From the NCBI RefSeq assembly GCF_900601905.1, contig NZ_UWFA01000505.1:310001-374000 (forward strand): a DNA stretch of 64,000 bases. Reading direction: 5' to 3'. The notes beneath the pieces are model-generated. The model worked only from the letters and a program-made list of their open reading frames with translations, did not search any database and had not been told where the DNA came from. Position 1 is the first letter of the stretch; each line of letters opens with the position of its first letter. The position numbers and the translations under genes were made by a program. Of the stretch, positions 8,406 through 17,417 are shown piece by piece. The DNA is from Pseudomonas viridiflava (lineage in GTDB: Bacteria > Pseudomonadota > Gammaproteobacteria > Pseudomonadales > Pseudomonadaceae).

Positions 8406-9623
8406 TCAGGTGCGATATTCCGCGTTGATCTTCACGTACTCGTGGGACAGGTCGGTGGTCCAGATGGTTTCGCTGCAATCACCACGACCCAGCTCGATAC
8501 GGATGGTGATTTCGGCTTCCGCCATCACCGCCGAACCCTGCTCTTCGGTGTAGGTGGTCGCACGGCAGCCTTGGCTGGCGATGCACACCGAACCCAGGAA
8601 TACGTCGATCTTGCTGACGTCCAGGTCCGGCACACCAGCGCGACCAACAGCGGCGAGGATACGGCCCCAGTTTGGATCGGAGGCAAACAGCGCGGTCTTG
8701 ATCAGCGGCGAGTGAGCCACTGCGTAGCCGACGTCCAGGCACTCCTGGTGATTGCCGCCGCCGTTGACTTCCACGGTCACGAACTTGGTTGCGCCTTCGC
8801 CGTCACGCACGATGGCCTGAGCGACTTCCATGCACACCTCGAACACCGCTTTTTTCAGCGCGTCGAACAGCGGGCCTTTGGCTTCGGTGACTTGCGGCAG
8901 ATTGGCCTGACCAGTGGCGATCAGCATGCAGCAGTCGTTGGTCGAGGTGTCGCCATCAATGGTGATGCGGTTGAACGATTTGTTCGCGCCGTCGCGGATC
9001 AGGTCCTGCAGAACGCTCTGCGAAACCTTGGCGTCGGTGGCGATGTAACCCAGCATGGTCGCCATGTTCGGGCGGATCATGCCTGCGCCCTTGCTGATGC
9101 CGGTGACGGTGACGGTCACGCCGTCGATCTGGAACTGACGGCTCGCGCCTTTTGGCAGCGTGTCGGTGGTCATGATCCCGGTGGCGGCAGCGGCCCAGTT
9201 ATCCACAGACAAGTCATCCAGCGCGGCTTGCAGCGCACCTTCGATCTTTTCCACCGGTAACGGCTCGCCGATCACGCCAGTGGAGTAAGGCAGCACAGCC
9301 GAGGCATCAACGCCGGTCAGCTCAGCCAGTTTCGCGCAGGTACGTGCGGCATTGACCAGACCTGGTTCACCGGTACCCGCGTTGGCGTTACCGGTGTTGG
9401 TCAGCAGGTAGCGAACCGCGCCGCCCACCCGTTGCTTGGCGAGGATCACTGGCGCTGCGCAAAACGCGTTGAGGGTGAACACGCCTGCCACACTGGAGCC
9501 TTCGGCGCAGCGCATGACCACGACGTCTTTGCGGCCTGGGCGTTTGATGCCAGCCGAAGAAATGCCCAATTCAAAACCGGGAACCGGGTGCAATGTCGGC
9601 AAAGGACCAAGACCAACAGCCAT
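8406..9623 (-). CDS. argJ: Bifunctional ornithine acetyltransferase / N-acetylglutamate synthase
   Basis: A 405-residue arginine biosynthesis enzyme that recycles acetyl groups between N-acetylornithine and glutamate. The precursor self-cleaves between Ala and Thr in KGAGMIRPNMATML to give alpha and beta subunits, and that motif is intact, as is the oxyanion-hole region TGVIGEPLPVEKI. The start ATG (MAVGLGPLP) is followed by the family N-terminus. It lies downstream of secA beyond a terminator, so it probably has its own promoter. The length is typical. Confidence 0.96.
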   Translation of the reverse strand: MAVGLGPLPTLHPVPGFELGISSAGIKRPGRKDVVVMRCAEGSSVAGVFTLNAFCAAPVILAKQRVGGAVRYLLTNTGNANAGTGEPGLVNAARTCAKLAELTGVDASAVLPYSTGVIGEPLPVEKIEGALQAALDDLSVDNWAAAATGIMTTDTLPKGASRQFQIDGVTVTVTGISKGAGMIRPNMATMLGYIATDAKVSQSVLQDLIRDGANKSFNRITIDGDTSTNDCCMLIATGQANLPQVTEAKGPLFDALKKAVFEVCMEVAQAIVRDGEGATKFVTVEVNGGGNHQECLDVGYAVAHSPLIKTALFASDPNWGRILAAVGRAGVPDLDVSKIDVFLGSVCIASQGCRATTYTEEQGSAVMAEAEITIRIELGRGDCSETIWTTDLSHEYVKINAEYRT

Positions 9624-9680
9624 GAGGTGCGCTCCTTGAATAAATGTCTGCGCCGCCCTTGTCGGTACGGCAATCGATTG

Positions 9681-9715
9681 TAAAACGCCGCGACGGCAGG
9701 GCCGGTCGCGGCGTT
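9681..9715 (-). terminator. Rho-independent terminator after secA
   Basis: An 11-bp GC-rich stem (AACGCCGCGAC at 9684-9694 pairing with 9705-9715) has a 10-base loop and is followed on the minus strand by TTTTA. It lies 25 bases past the secA stop and insulates argJ from it. Confidence 0.75.
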
Positions 9716-9739
9716 GGTGCTACGGATTCAGATCAAGAC

Positions 9740-12472
9740 TTAACTGATCTGACCGTGGCAGTGTTTGTATTTCTTGCCCGAACCACACCAGCACAACTCG
9801 TTACGGCCTTGCTTCTGGTCATTGCGGACCGGCAGCGTTGCCACTTCGACACCCTCTTCAACCAGGGCTTCCGGCTGCTCAAGACCCGGTGCTTCGGCGT
9901 GTTCGAATTGCATGCGCTGGGCCAGTTCTTCGGCGTCGCGACGCAGACGAGCTTCCTCTTCTTCCGGATCTTCGCGGCGCACCTGGACGTGGGACAGCAC
10001 ACGGATGGTGTCGCGCTTGATCGAATCCAGCAATTCCTGGAACAGGGTGAAGGATTCGCGCTTGTATTCCTGCTTCGGATTCTTCTGAGCGTAACCGCGC
10101 AGGTGGATACCGTGACGCAGGTGGTCCATGGTCGACAGGTGGTCTTTCCACAGGTCGTCCAGCACGCGCAACAGGATCTGCTTCTCGAAGCTGCGCAGGG
10201 CGTCCGCACTGGCTTGCTCTTCTTTCTCGTTATACGAGGCGAGCAGCTCATCCATCAGCTTGGTGCGCAGGGTTTCTTCGTGCAGGTGATCGTCTTCGTC
10301 CAGCCATTGCTGAACGGGCAGCTTGACGCCGAAATCGGTTTCCAGCGCAGCTTCCAGACCCGCAACATCCCACTGCTCAGGCAGGGACTGTGGCGGGATG
10401 TGCTGGCTGATCAGGCTGTTGAGCACGTCCTGACGGAAGTCGGCAATGGTGTCACCAATGTTGTTCGCAGCCAGCAGGCTGTTACGCATGTGGTAGATCA
10501 CTTTGCGCTGCTCGTTGGAAACGTCGTCGAACTCCAGCAATTGCTTACGGATATCGAAGTTGCGGCCTTCAACCTTGCGCTGCGCCTTCTCGATCGCGTT
10601 GGTCACCATGCGGTGCTCGATCGCTTCGCCGGACTGCATGCCCAGCGCCTTCATGAAGTTCTTCACCCGGTCAGAGGCGAAGATGCGCATCAGGCTGTCT
10701 TCCAGAGACAGGTAGAAACGGCTGGAACCGGTGTCGCCCTGACGACCGGCACGACCGCGCAGCTGGTTGTCGATACGACGTGATTCGTGACGCTCGGAGG
10801 CAATCACGTGCAGGCCGCCCGCTTCGATCACTTGCTGATGGCGTTTCTGCCAGTCGGCCTTGATCTGCGCGATTTGCTCGGGGCTTGGATCTTCCAGTGC
10901 CGCGACTTCCACTTCCCAGTTACCGCCCAACAGGATGTCGGTACCGCGACCGGCCATGTTGGTGGCGATGGTCAGCGCACCCGGACGACCGGCTTGCGCG
11001 ATGATCTCGGCTTCTTTTTCGTGGAACTTGGCGTTCAGGACCTTGTGACCGATGCCTTCCTCATTGAGCAGTTTGGACATGTGCTCGGAGGTTTCGATGG
11101 TCGCGGTGCCCACCAGTACCGGACGGTTCTCGGCCAGACAGGCCTTGATGTCGGTGACAATGGCAGCGTACTTCTCTTCCGCCGTCAGGTAGACGAGGTC
11201 GTTGAAGTCTTTACGCGCCAGTGGCTTGTTTGGCGGGATGACCACCACAGACAAGGTGTAGATCTGGTGAAATTCGAACGCTTCGGTGTCTGCGGTACCG
11301 GTCATGCCGGACAGCTTGTTGTACAGACGGAAGTAGTTCTGGAACGTGGTCGACGCCAGGGTCTGGCTTTCGGCCTGAATGTTCAGGTTTTCCTTCGCTT
11401 CGATGGCCTGGTGCAGGCCTTCGGACAGACGGCGCCCCGGCATGGTCCGGCCGGTGTGCTCGTCGACCAGCAGGATCTGGCCGTCCTGAACGATGTATTC
11501 AACGTTGCGGTTGAACAGGGTATGCGCACGCAGACCGGCATAAACGTGAGTCAGCAGACCCAGGTTATGCGCCGAGTACAGGCTTTCGCCTTCAGCCAGC
11601 AGGCCGACTTCGGTGAGCATTTCTTCGATGAACTGGTGACCGGCTTCGTTCAGCTCCACCTGACGGGTTTTCTCGTCAACGGTGTAGTGACCCGCTTTGG
11701 TGACTTCGCCTTCCACTTCCTCGATGTGCTGCACGAGGCGCGGGATCAGGCGGTTGATCTCGGTGTACAGCTTGGAGCTGTCCTCGGCCTGACCGGAGAT
11801 GATCAGCGGCGTACGGGCTTCGTCGATGAGGATCGAGTCCACTTCGTCGATCACGGCAAAATTGAGCTCACGCTGGAACTTGTCTTCCATGCTGAAAGCC
11901 ATGTTGTCGCGCAGGTAATCGAAACCGAATTCGTTGTTGGTGCCGTAGGTGATGTCGGCGGCATAGGCTGCACGCTTTTCCTCGGGCGGCTGGAATGGCG
12001 TGACGATGCCAACGCTCAGGCCGAGGAATTCGTAGAGCGGACGCATCCAGTTGGCATCTCGACGCGCCAGATAGTCGTTCACGGTAATCACGTGAACGCC
12101 CTTGCCGGCCAGTGCGTTGAGATAGACCGCCAGGGTGCCCACCAGGGTCTTGCCTTCACCGGTACGCATTTCGGCAATCATGCCTTCGTGCAGGGTCATG
12201 CCGCCGATCAACTGAACGTCGAAGTGGCGCATGCCCATGACGCGTTTACCGGCTTCACGAGCCACTGCGAAAGCTTCAGGAAGCAGCTTATCGAGGGTCT
12301 CACCTTTGGCTAAGCGGGCCTTGAACTCTTCGGTCTTGGCACGCAATTGCTCGTCCGAAAGGGCCACCATTTGCTCTTCGAAGGCATTGACGAATTGAAC
12401 CGTCTTGAGCATGCGTTTGACTTCACGCTCGTTCTTGCTTCCAAAAAGTTTTTTTAACAAAGGCGCAAACAT
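9740..12472 (-). CDS. secA: Protein translocase ATPase SecA
   Basis: A 910-residue motor of the Sec pathway that pushes preproteins through SecYEG. The start MFAPLLKKLFGSKNERE at 12472 is the conserved family start; an in-frame codon six residues earlier is not. It has Walker A (MRTGEGKTL), the DEVDSILID Walker B, GRAGRQGD of the second ATPase fold, and the C-terminal zinc/SecB-binding tail ELCWCGSGKKYKHCHG. It is divergent from dciA, with a 307-base gap that carries both promoters. No secM-like regulatory ORF is recognisable upstream. Confidence 0.98.
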   Translation of the reverse strand: MFAPLLKKLFGSKNEREVKRMLKTVQFVNAFEEQMVALSDEQLRAKTEEFKARLAKGETLDKLLPEAFAVAREAGKRVMGMRHFDVQLIGGMTLHEGMIAEMRTGEGKTLVGTLAVYLNALAGKGVHVITVNDYLARRDANWMRPLYEFLGLSVGIVTPFQPPEEKRAAYAADITYGTNNEFGFDYLRDNMAFSMEDKFQRELNFAVIDEVDSILIDEARTPLIISGQAEDSSKLYTEINRLIPRLVQHIEEVEGEVTKAGHYTVDEKTRQVELNEAGHQFIEEMLTEVGLLAEGESLYSAHNLGLLTHVYAGLRAHTLFNRNVEYIVQDGQILLVDEHTGRTMPGRRLSEGLHQAIEAKENLNIQAESQTLASTTFQNYFRLYNKLSGMTGTADTEAFEFHQIYTLSVVVIPPNKPLARKDFNDLVYLTAEEKYAAIVTDIKACLAENRPVLVGTATIETSEHMSKLLNEEGIGHKVLNAKFHEKEAEIIAQAGRPGALTIATNMAGRGTDILLGGNWEVEVAALEDPSPEQIAQIKADWQKRHQQVIEAGGLHVIASERHESRRIDNQLRGRAGRQGDTGSSRFYLSLEDSLMRIFASDRVKNFMKALGMQSGEAIEHRMVTNAIEKAQRKVEGRNFDIRKQLLEFDDVSNEQRKVIYHMRNSLLAANNIGDTIADFRQDVLNSLISQHIPPQSLPEQWDVAGLEAALETDFGVKLPVQQWLDEDDHLHEETLRTKLMDELLASYNEKEEQASADALRSFEKQILLRVLDDLWKDHLSTMDHLRHGIHLRGYAQKNPKQEYKRESFTLFQELLDSIKRDTIRVLSHVQVRREDPEEEEARLRRDAEELAQRMQFEHAEAPGLEQPEALVEEGVEVATLPVRNDQKQGRNELCWCGSGKKYKHCHGQIS

Positions 12473-12555
12473 ATCGACAGGATCTTCCACACATAGGAAT
12501 GGAGGGCGGCCCCGTGAGTCGCCCGTGCAGCCCTCATGGCCGCATGCGAACGAGC

Positions 12556-12561
12556 ATTCTA
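12556..12561 (-). promoter_or_regulatory. Candidate -10 element upstream of secA
   Basis: TAGAAT on the minus strand matches the sigma70 -10 consensus at five of six positions, about 84 bases before the secA start. No convincing -35 is visible. The transcribed leader between it and secA contains a GC-rich hairpin (GGGCG with CGCCC). The rest of the secA-dciA gap shows nothing I can name. Confidence 0.4.
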
Positions 12562-12743
12562 CCCGGAAACGATGGAGAGGAAAGTGGCGTTATTCCACGA
12601 TGCTGGCACAGCGCTGTGATGGGGCTGTCTGTAGATAGGGTCATTTTGCGCAAGTTCAACCCATCGGCCACAGAAGTTAGCCATTGATTTTGCGCACAAA
12701 ACCCCGTTTGCCGACGGACAACGGGCAGTCCAGTGCTTTCTGC

Positions 12744-12749
12744 TAACAT
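12744..12749 (+). promoter_or_regulatory. Candidate extended -10 promoter of dciA
   Basis: TGCTAACAT fits an extended -10 (TGn followed by TAACAT), 31 bases before the dciA ATG. The -35 region is poor, as is common with extended -10 promoters. Confidence 0.4.
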
Positions 12750-12779
12750 GACGAACTTGTCACCTCAGGTCACCCGCTC

Positions 12780-13235
12780 ATGGCATTTCGTCCCCTCACC
12801 GCCCGGGCACCCGCTGTACTGTTGCGCGAAGCCAAGCCGCTGAAAGCGATTTTTCATCATGCCCAGCGTCTGGGTCACTTGCAGCGTCTGCTGGAAAGCC
12901 AGTTGCAGCCTGCCGCCCGTGAGCATTGCCATGTGGCGTCATGGCGCGAAGGCAGCCTGTTGCTGATCGTGACCGACGGGCACTGGGCCACGCGCCTGCG
13001 CTATCAGCAGAAACGGTTGCAGCGACAGTTGGTCGCATTCGACGAATTCGCCAACCTGACCCGCATTGTGTTCAAGGTGCAACCGCCTTCCGCTCGTCAG
13101 GGCGCGGCCGGGCATACCATGGATTTGTCGCCGGTGGCGGCTGAAAGTATTCAGGCCACGGCGGACGGGATCACCGATCCGAAATTGCGTGCAGCGCTGG
13201 AGCGGCTGGCGGCGCATGCTAAACCCAAGGATTGA
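12780..13235 (+). CDS. dciA: DciA replicative-helicase loader protein (DUF721)
   Basis: A 151-residue protein of the DUF721 family, now called DciA. It interacts with the replicative helicase DnaB and helps load it in bacteria that lack DnaC. The KH-like domain is visible as CHVASWREGSLLLIVTD.. WATRLRYQQKRL, the characteristic core, with a C-terminal Ala-rich helix (DPKLRAALERLAAHA). It is divergent from secA, as in other pseudomonads. It is the last core gene before the palindrome and the secretion island. Confidence 0.9.
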   Translation: MAFRPLTARAPAVLLREAKPLKAIFHHAQRLGHLQRLLESQLQPAAREHCHVASWREGSLLLIVTDGHWATRLRYQQKRLQRQLVAFDEFANLTRIVFKVQPPSARQGAAGHTMDLSPVAAESIQATADGITDPKLRAALERLAAHAKPKD

Positions 13236-13620
13236 TCGAAGCCCGGTGGTTTGCTTGCCTGTGAACCTTTTGAGTACATATCCGTTGCTGCGGTAACGGC
13301 TACTTAGGGTTGCGCTTTTACAGCGCCTCACTTTTGAAAGCGCAAAAGTAAGCAAAACGCTCTTGCCCCACCAATCGGTCCCTCGCTAGTGCTCGGCATG
13401 CCCGTAATCCGACATTGAGGCGTGGCGCCGCCGCCAACGGCCATCCATGGCCTGGGGCGGCTAAACCGGCATCCCTGCCGGTTTGCCCCACGCCTCAACA
13501 TCGAATTCCGGCCAGCGTGGTTTAACGGGGCGCCCAAGATCAAAATCAAAAGCGCGCGAGGCGGCCGGAGAGCCGACCTGCTTGTTCATACCGTGTTCCT
13601 TCGGGCGAGCACCGAACCAG

Positions 13621-13738
13621 TGGGATGACCGGGGTGGCGCTCCACCTTGCTCGCGAAGAGGCCGGGAAATCGGATGTATTTCTGAAGGCAGGAACATCGC
13701 CTTCGCGAGCAAGGTGGAGCGCCACCCCGGTCGTCCCA
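13621..13738. repeat. BIME-like palindrome, copy 1
   Basis: Arms 13621-13658 and 13701-13738 are reverse complements with a single mismatch over 38 bases; the core is GGGGTGGCGCTCCACC. The same element recurs at 59530-59657 with a related loop. It sits in the centre of the large inverted repeat. Confidence 0.9.
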
Positions 13739-13856
13739 CAGGTCCTATGTTTGTTGCGCGACAGCGCGGCGTCCGGACGACGTGGGCACTCCCACAGAAC
13801 TGAAGACGTGCGGAGCTCCTACCTCAATTCACGTAGCGCCAACCATCGCCGCAGTT

Positions 13857-13922
13857 GATCTTGATCTGCTTTTGATCTGCTTTTGATCTGCTTTTGATCT
13901 GCTGTTGATCTGGCTTTTGATC
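13857..13922. repeat. Short tandem repeat, 11-bp unit
   Basis: About five units of TTTTGATCTGC, the last ones imperfect, lie directly against the right arm of the large inverted repeat. The left arm ends in one partial copy (GATCAAAATCAAAAG, opposite sense), so the repeat seems to have expanded on one side only. Confidence 0.85.
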
Positions 13923-14238
13923 TTAGGCGCCCCGTCAAACCACGCTGGCCGGAATTCGATATTGATTCGGCGGGTGAACCGGCAAGGATGCCGGTTTAGC
14001 CGCGCTGGGCCAGGGATGGCCCTTCGCGGCGGCCCGCCGAATCAATGTCAGATACGGGCATGCCGAGCCTAGGCGAGGTACCGAGTGGTGGGGCAAGGAC
14101 TTTGTGGTCACTTTTGGGGCTGTTTGCCAAAAGTGACGCGCCGTAAGGGCGCAACCCTAAGTGGCCGTTACCGAAGCAACGGATATGTACTCAAAAAAAT
14201 GTGCAGATACCAATGCAGCCCACACGATCCCACACAAG

Positions 14239-14913
14239 CTACCGCCCACTCCACACCCTCTCAAACTCCAAAGCCCCAGCCTTGAGCACCCCAGCCTGAA
14301 CCAGTAACGGCATAACCATCGCATCCCGTTCGACCTTGCCATTAAGCTTGATCCGCCGGGCGGCAGGCTCCAGCCAAGCCTCGAAGCGATGCTCGCCCTC
14401 GCGCTGAACATCCGCCAATAACCGCAATCCTTCACGACACTCCAGGCTGAGCTGTGCACTGCCCAGCACCACCGTCCACGGCGTAATCAAAGCCAGGTCC
14501 CGGCCGTGCAATTCGCCGTCACTTGACCTGCATGTCGCGCCGCTTCCGTTAATGTGCACGCTACCCTGCCACTCTCCGTCCATGACAAAGCCCGTCAACG
14601 GGGTCATCTGCCGGGCAGCGGGTGCCAGTTGCGCCTGCCAGGCCCAGGGCCAGCCGCTGAGTTGCAATTCCCAGCTCCGTTGCTGAAAACCCGCACTCAC
14701 GTTGCCTTGGCCGAACCAGGGTTGAAAACGCCAGACCAAAGGACCAAGCGGACCGAGCCTGTCCATGCGGCCGTCCCACAGCGTGCCGGTCACCACCACC
14801 GGTTGCCAATCCGGAGTCCAGGGTACAAACCGGGCGACAAAGGCAGCGGGTATGTTCAGCAGCAAAGTGATAACAAACACCGCAACACCCGCACCCCAGA
14901 GCTTACGGGTCAC
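14239..14913 (-). CDS. gspN: Type II secretion protein GspN
   Basis: A 224-residue inner-membrane protein with one N-terminal helix (about 7-30) and a periplasmic domain, WxP-rich as in the GspN family (FVPWTPDWQPVVVTGTLWDG). It is the last gene of the secretion operon; its GTG start overlaps the gspM stop by four bases. GspN is optional in many type II systems and its role is unclear. The call rests on family resemblance and position. Confidence 0.82.
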   Translation of the reverse strand: MTRKLWGAGVAVFVITLLLNIPAAFVARFVPWTPDWQPVVVTGTLWDGRMDRLGPLGPLVWRFQPWFGQGNVSAGFQQRSWELQLSGWPWAWQAQLAPAARQMTPLTGFVMDGEWQGSVHINGSGATCRSSDGELHGRDLALITPWTVVLGSAQLSLECREGLRLLADVQREGEHRFEAWLEPAARRIKLNGKVERDAMVMPLLVQAGVLKAGALEFERVWSGR

Positions 14914-15347
14914 GGTCTACCCCCCGTGCGGCTGACGTCCACGCTGAATACCAACCCCTGATGCCCTTGTTCAAGGCTCCAGCGCAGCGGTCGCCCGCCT
15001 TGCGCCTGAATGCTGCTGAGCAATTGCGGCAGCGTTTCGGCCTGACTCAGCTCGCCCTGCAGTTGCCAGACATCGCCGCGCTGTTCAACCCGCGTGAGCA
15101 TCAGCCCGCGAGCACTGGCCAGCGCCTGCCAGTAATCGCTGGTGAAGGTCACACCGGGGGCCAGGGCCTGGGCCTGCTGAGCCAGAATCGGCCATTGGCG
15201 CAGCTCTTTGCCCCACGCCAGCAATGGGCGGCCAATCAGCACCAGTAACAACGTCAGCACCACCACCCAGCCCGCGAGCAAGGCATAACGGCGGCTCGCA
15301 GGCAGCGCCGCAAAAGTGACGCAACTGCGTTCGATAAGAGCCTTCAT
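14910..15347 (-). CDS. gspM: Type II secretion protein GspM
   Basis: A 145-residue bitopic inner-membrane protein. One helix at about residues 21-43 is followed by a periplasmic ferredoxin-like domain. In the family it pairs with GspL to form the assembly platform that connects GspE to the pseudopilus. The sequence is poorly conserved, so the call leans on size, topology and position between gspL and gspN. It overlaps gspL by four bases. Confidence 0.82.
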   Translation of the reverse strand: MKALIERSCVTFAALPASRRYALLAGWVVVLTLLLVLIGRPLLAWGKELRQWPILAQQAQALAPGVTFTSDYWQALASARGLMLTRVEQRGDVWQLQGELSQAETLPQLLSSIQAQGGRPLRWSLEQGHQGLVFSVDVSRTGGRP

Positions 15348-16468
15348 GGCTGCCCGTCCAGGTTGAAGTCGAGCGTGAGCAGTGCGGTTTTGAGGTCCGG
15401 CTCGACGGTGACTTTGGCTCCGGCGCTGCGGGCCATCGCCTGCCAGTGTTCAACGGTCGGCGCCGGACTGGCGCCACTCAGCACGACGCGCCAGTGCGGC
15501 CCATCGAAATAGCTGCCGGACACACCCCAGTCCGGCTGACTATCGAGCCACCGCCCGACGGCCTGCTCCAGCTCGACCATTTGCTGTTGACGGGTTCGCC
15601 AGTCGCGCTGATCGGCGGACATCCGGGCCAGCAGCCGCTCTGCCTGTCGGGCACTGGCAACAGGACCTGTGACGCTTTCGACCTGCGCCTTCCAGACCGG
15701 CACCTGCTGCCAGAACTGCCCAAGGGCAACCGCACCCCAAAGCAGCGCCAGCCCTGCACAGGCCCCCGCCAGCCGACGTTGGGTCTGGCTGAACAGCCAG
15801 GTGCGTGGGCGACTTTTGCCTGCGCGCCGTGCCGAACCCGCCAGCAGGTTCGGCAGGCGCTGCAACGGCGCCCACTGCGAAGGCCAGGCGCCGGAGATTT
15901 CCTGCTGCGGGTGTAGCCAATCTTCCGGCACTTGCCCCAGAACGTCCGACCATACCAGCCAGTGCTGCAGGCCATTGGCATCGGCGCGTTTGAGGCAAGT
16001 GTCATGACCACGAGCCCAGCGCAATGTCTGATCAGGCGCCTGCTCCGGCAGCAACTGCAGTTCTGCCCACGCATGGGTGGCAGAGAAGCCCATCGCGTCA
16101 CATTCATCCAGCCAGCCCTGGACACGGGCGCGTTCGGTCACCAGCAATTCCAGATGCCCGCTCGCCCTGGACAGGCAGCTCACCTGCACCTGATCCACGG
16201 GCTGCTGCAGCGAGTCTTCCAGCAGTTGCGGCCACTCATGCGCCTTGAGCCCTGGCGGCGCGGGGATCTGGAAGTGGCTGCAGTGCACGGCCGGGATGAC
16301 CAGCGCGACCCTGTCCTGAGCAAAACGCGCAGGCGGCGCGCCTTCGCCAGACTCGGTACCGGGCAGCCGTCGCCAGTGCCAGGGGGCGGCATCGCCATGG
16401 CCCGGCCGAACCAGCAACCACGGCTGCGCCGCCGAACGCTCGGCAAGTCTGCGTTTAAAGCGCGTCAC
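15344..16468 (-). CDS. gspL: Type II secretion platform protein GspL
   Basis: A 374-residue protein. The N-terminal cytoplasmic part (about 1-230) has the actin-like GspL fold that binds the GspE ATPase. A membrane helix follows at about 235-255 (AGLALLWGAVALGQFW), then a periplasmic ferredoxin-like domain. It overlaps gspJ upstream and gspM downstream by four bases each, which implies translational coupling. gspK, which normally sits between J and L, is absent here and found at 27415-28377. Confidence 0.87.
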   Translation of the reverse strand: MTRFKRRLAERSAAQPWLLVRPGHGDAAPWHWRRLPGTESGEGAPPARFAQDRVALVIPAVHCSHFQIPAPPGLKAHEWPQLLEDSLQQPVDQVQVSCLSRASGHLELLVTERARVQGWLDECDAMGFSATHAWAELQLLPEQAPDQTLRWARGHDTCLKRADANGLQHWLVWSDVLGQVPEDWLHPQQEISGAWPSQWAPLQRLPNLLAGSARRAGKSRPRTWLFSQTQRRLAGACAGLALLWGAVALGQFWQQVPVWKAQVESVTGPVASARQAERLLARMSADQRDWRTRQQQMVELEQAVGRWLDSQPDWGVSGSYFDGPHWRVVLSGASPAPTVEHWQAMARSAGAKVTVEPDLKTALLTLDFNLDGQP

Positions 16469-17055
16469 GGTTGGCTATCCGGCAAGTTGAAGGTGCAAAC
16501 ATAAGGCGCTCCATGTCGCTCGAATTCGAGTCGCACGCCCCGATCGGGCTGTTGAGCGACCGTTGAAGGAAACGCCAGCCAGCGGCTCCCCTGATAAAAA
16601 CTGAACTGCACGTTGTCGATCTCGCTCAGTTGCTCCCGGCGCTGCCAGCGAGCGGCCGTGGCGGCGTACAGATCCGCCGAGGTCCAGACGTTCAAGCTGC
16701 GCTCGCGAGGGCTGAATTCCAGGCGCTGACGCTGCAATCGCGATTGCCCCTCGACTTCGGGCCAGGCGGTCAGTGCCACCCAGTCGAGCTGCCGAGCAGC
16801 GGGCCTCCAGTCCAGCCAGGCCATCGGCAGCGGCAAGCGCTGCTCATAGAGTTGGCGCAGTACCAGACCGTCCAGCCGCCGTTCCAGCGCCAGGCAGAAT
16901 TCCAGCACCAGCGGCTCGTTACCCGGCTCGGACAAGCGTTCGCGCACGCTCAACCAGCCGTTGACCAGCGCCGCCAGCACCACGCCCAGCACGGCAGTCA
17001 AGGCCATGGCGACCAGCAATTCAATCAGCGTCAAACCGAATTGAAGTCGCTTCAC
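16465..17055 (-). CDS. gspJ: Minor pseudopilin GspJ
   Basis: A 196-residue prepilin-like protein. The short leader ends at Gly in QFG/LTLIELLVAM, the GspO/PilD cleavage and methylation site with Glu at +5, and a hydrophobic helix follows. GspJ joins GspI and GspK in the tip of the pseudopilus. Length and position after gspI support J rather than H. It overlaps gspI by four bases. Confidence 0.88.
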   Translation of the reverse strand: MKRLQFGLTLIELLVAMALTAVLGVVLAALVNGWLSVRERLSEPGNEPLVLEFCLALERRLDGLVLRQLYEQRLPLPMAWLDWRPAARQLDWVALTAWPEVEGQSRLQRQRLEFSPRERSLNVWTSADLYAATAARWQRREQLSEIDNVQFSFYQGSRWLAFPSTVAQQPDRGVRLEFERHGAPYVCTFNLPDSQP

Positions 17056-17417
17056 GGGCGCACCAGGAACAATGTGAAATGCCCCAGCGGTTCGCGCTCA
17101 TCCCGCGCCGCAAACAGCGCCAGCTCGCCGCGCCGCAAATCGCGTACGCCGGTCATGCCCAGATCCAGCCGCCAGTAGCAGGTCATCTGGCCCTGACGCA
17201 GTTCGCCATGCACCTGATTGACCTGCGGCCAGTAACGCTCGACGCCAAACCGCGCTTCCAGCTCACGGGCACACAGACTGCCAAGTCGATGCTGCTGAAC
17301 CGCCTGATGCACACTGATGCGCTGGCGCAACATCTGGCTGACCATCACCGCCATGATCGCCGCGATACCCAGTGCAACCATCACTTCCAGCAAGGTAAAA
17401 CCCCGCTCGCGCTTCAT
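17052..17417 (-). CDS. gspI: Minor pseudopilin GspI
   Basis: A 121-residue prepilin-like protein with leader MKRERG and mature N-terminus FTLLEVMVALGIAAI (Glu at +5). GspI forms the core of the tip complex with J and K. Its small size and position are typical. It overlaps both neighbours by four bases. Confidence 0.9.
   Translation of the reverse strand: MKRERGFTLLEVMVALGIAAIMAVMVSQMLRQRISVHQAVQQHRLGSLCARELEARFGVERYWPQVNQVHGELRQGQMTCYWRLDLGMTGVRDLRRGELALFAARDEREPLGHFTLFLVRP

Larger units (their letters stand above)
13268..14197. repeat. Large composite imperfect inverted repeat (arms of about 284 bp)
   Basis: Gene-free region at the island edge. The left arm (13268-13551) reads TTTTGAGTACATATCCGTTG and onward; the right arm (13914-14197) is its imperfect reverse complement, ending in GGATATGTACTCAAAA. 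Long identical blocks include GAATTCCGGCCAGCGTGG. Within each arm are two small hairpins (a GGCCATCC..GGCC type and AACCGGCA..TGCCGGTT) enclosed by an inner stem. The centre (13552-13913) holds a BIME and a short tandem repeat. Short ORFs in it are artefacts of the repeat. Similar long repeats occur between genes in other fluorescent pseudomonads, from memory. No mobility gene is present. Confidence 0.85.

Noticed and set aside
10787..12313. Open frame of 508 codons on the plus strand
   Set aside because: Antisense to secA; the translation has no family features and reflects GC-rich codon bias. The same applies to long antisense frames opposite gspE (19821-21245), phoX (25535-27205), ftsA (32503-33660) and ftsI (44431-46287).
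13461..13803. Short overlapping ORFs in the dciA-gspN gap
   Set aside because: They fall inside the large inverted repeat and BIME. Their sequence is explained by the repeat, and they lack ribosome sites.
13857..13922. Possible CRISPR array
   Set aside because: Units are 11 bases with no spacers and no cas genes are present; it is a simple tandem repeat.
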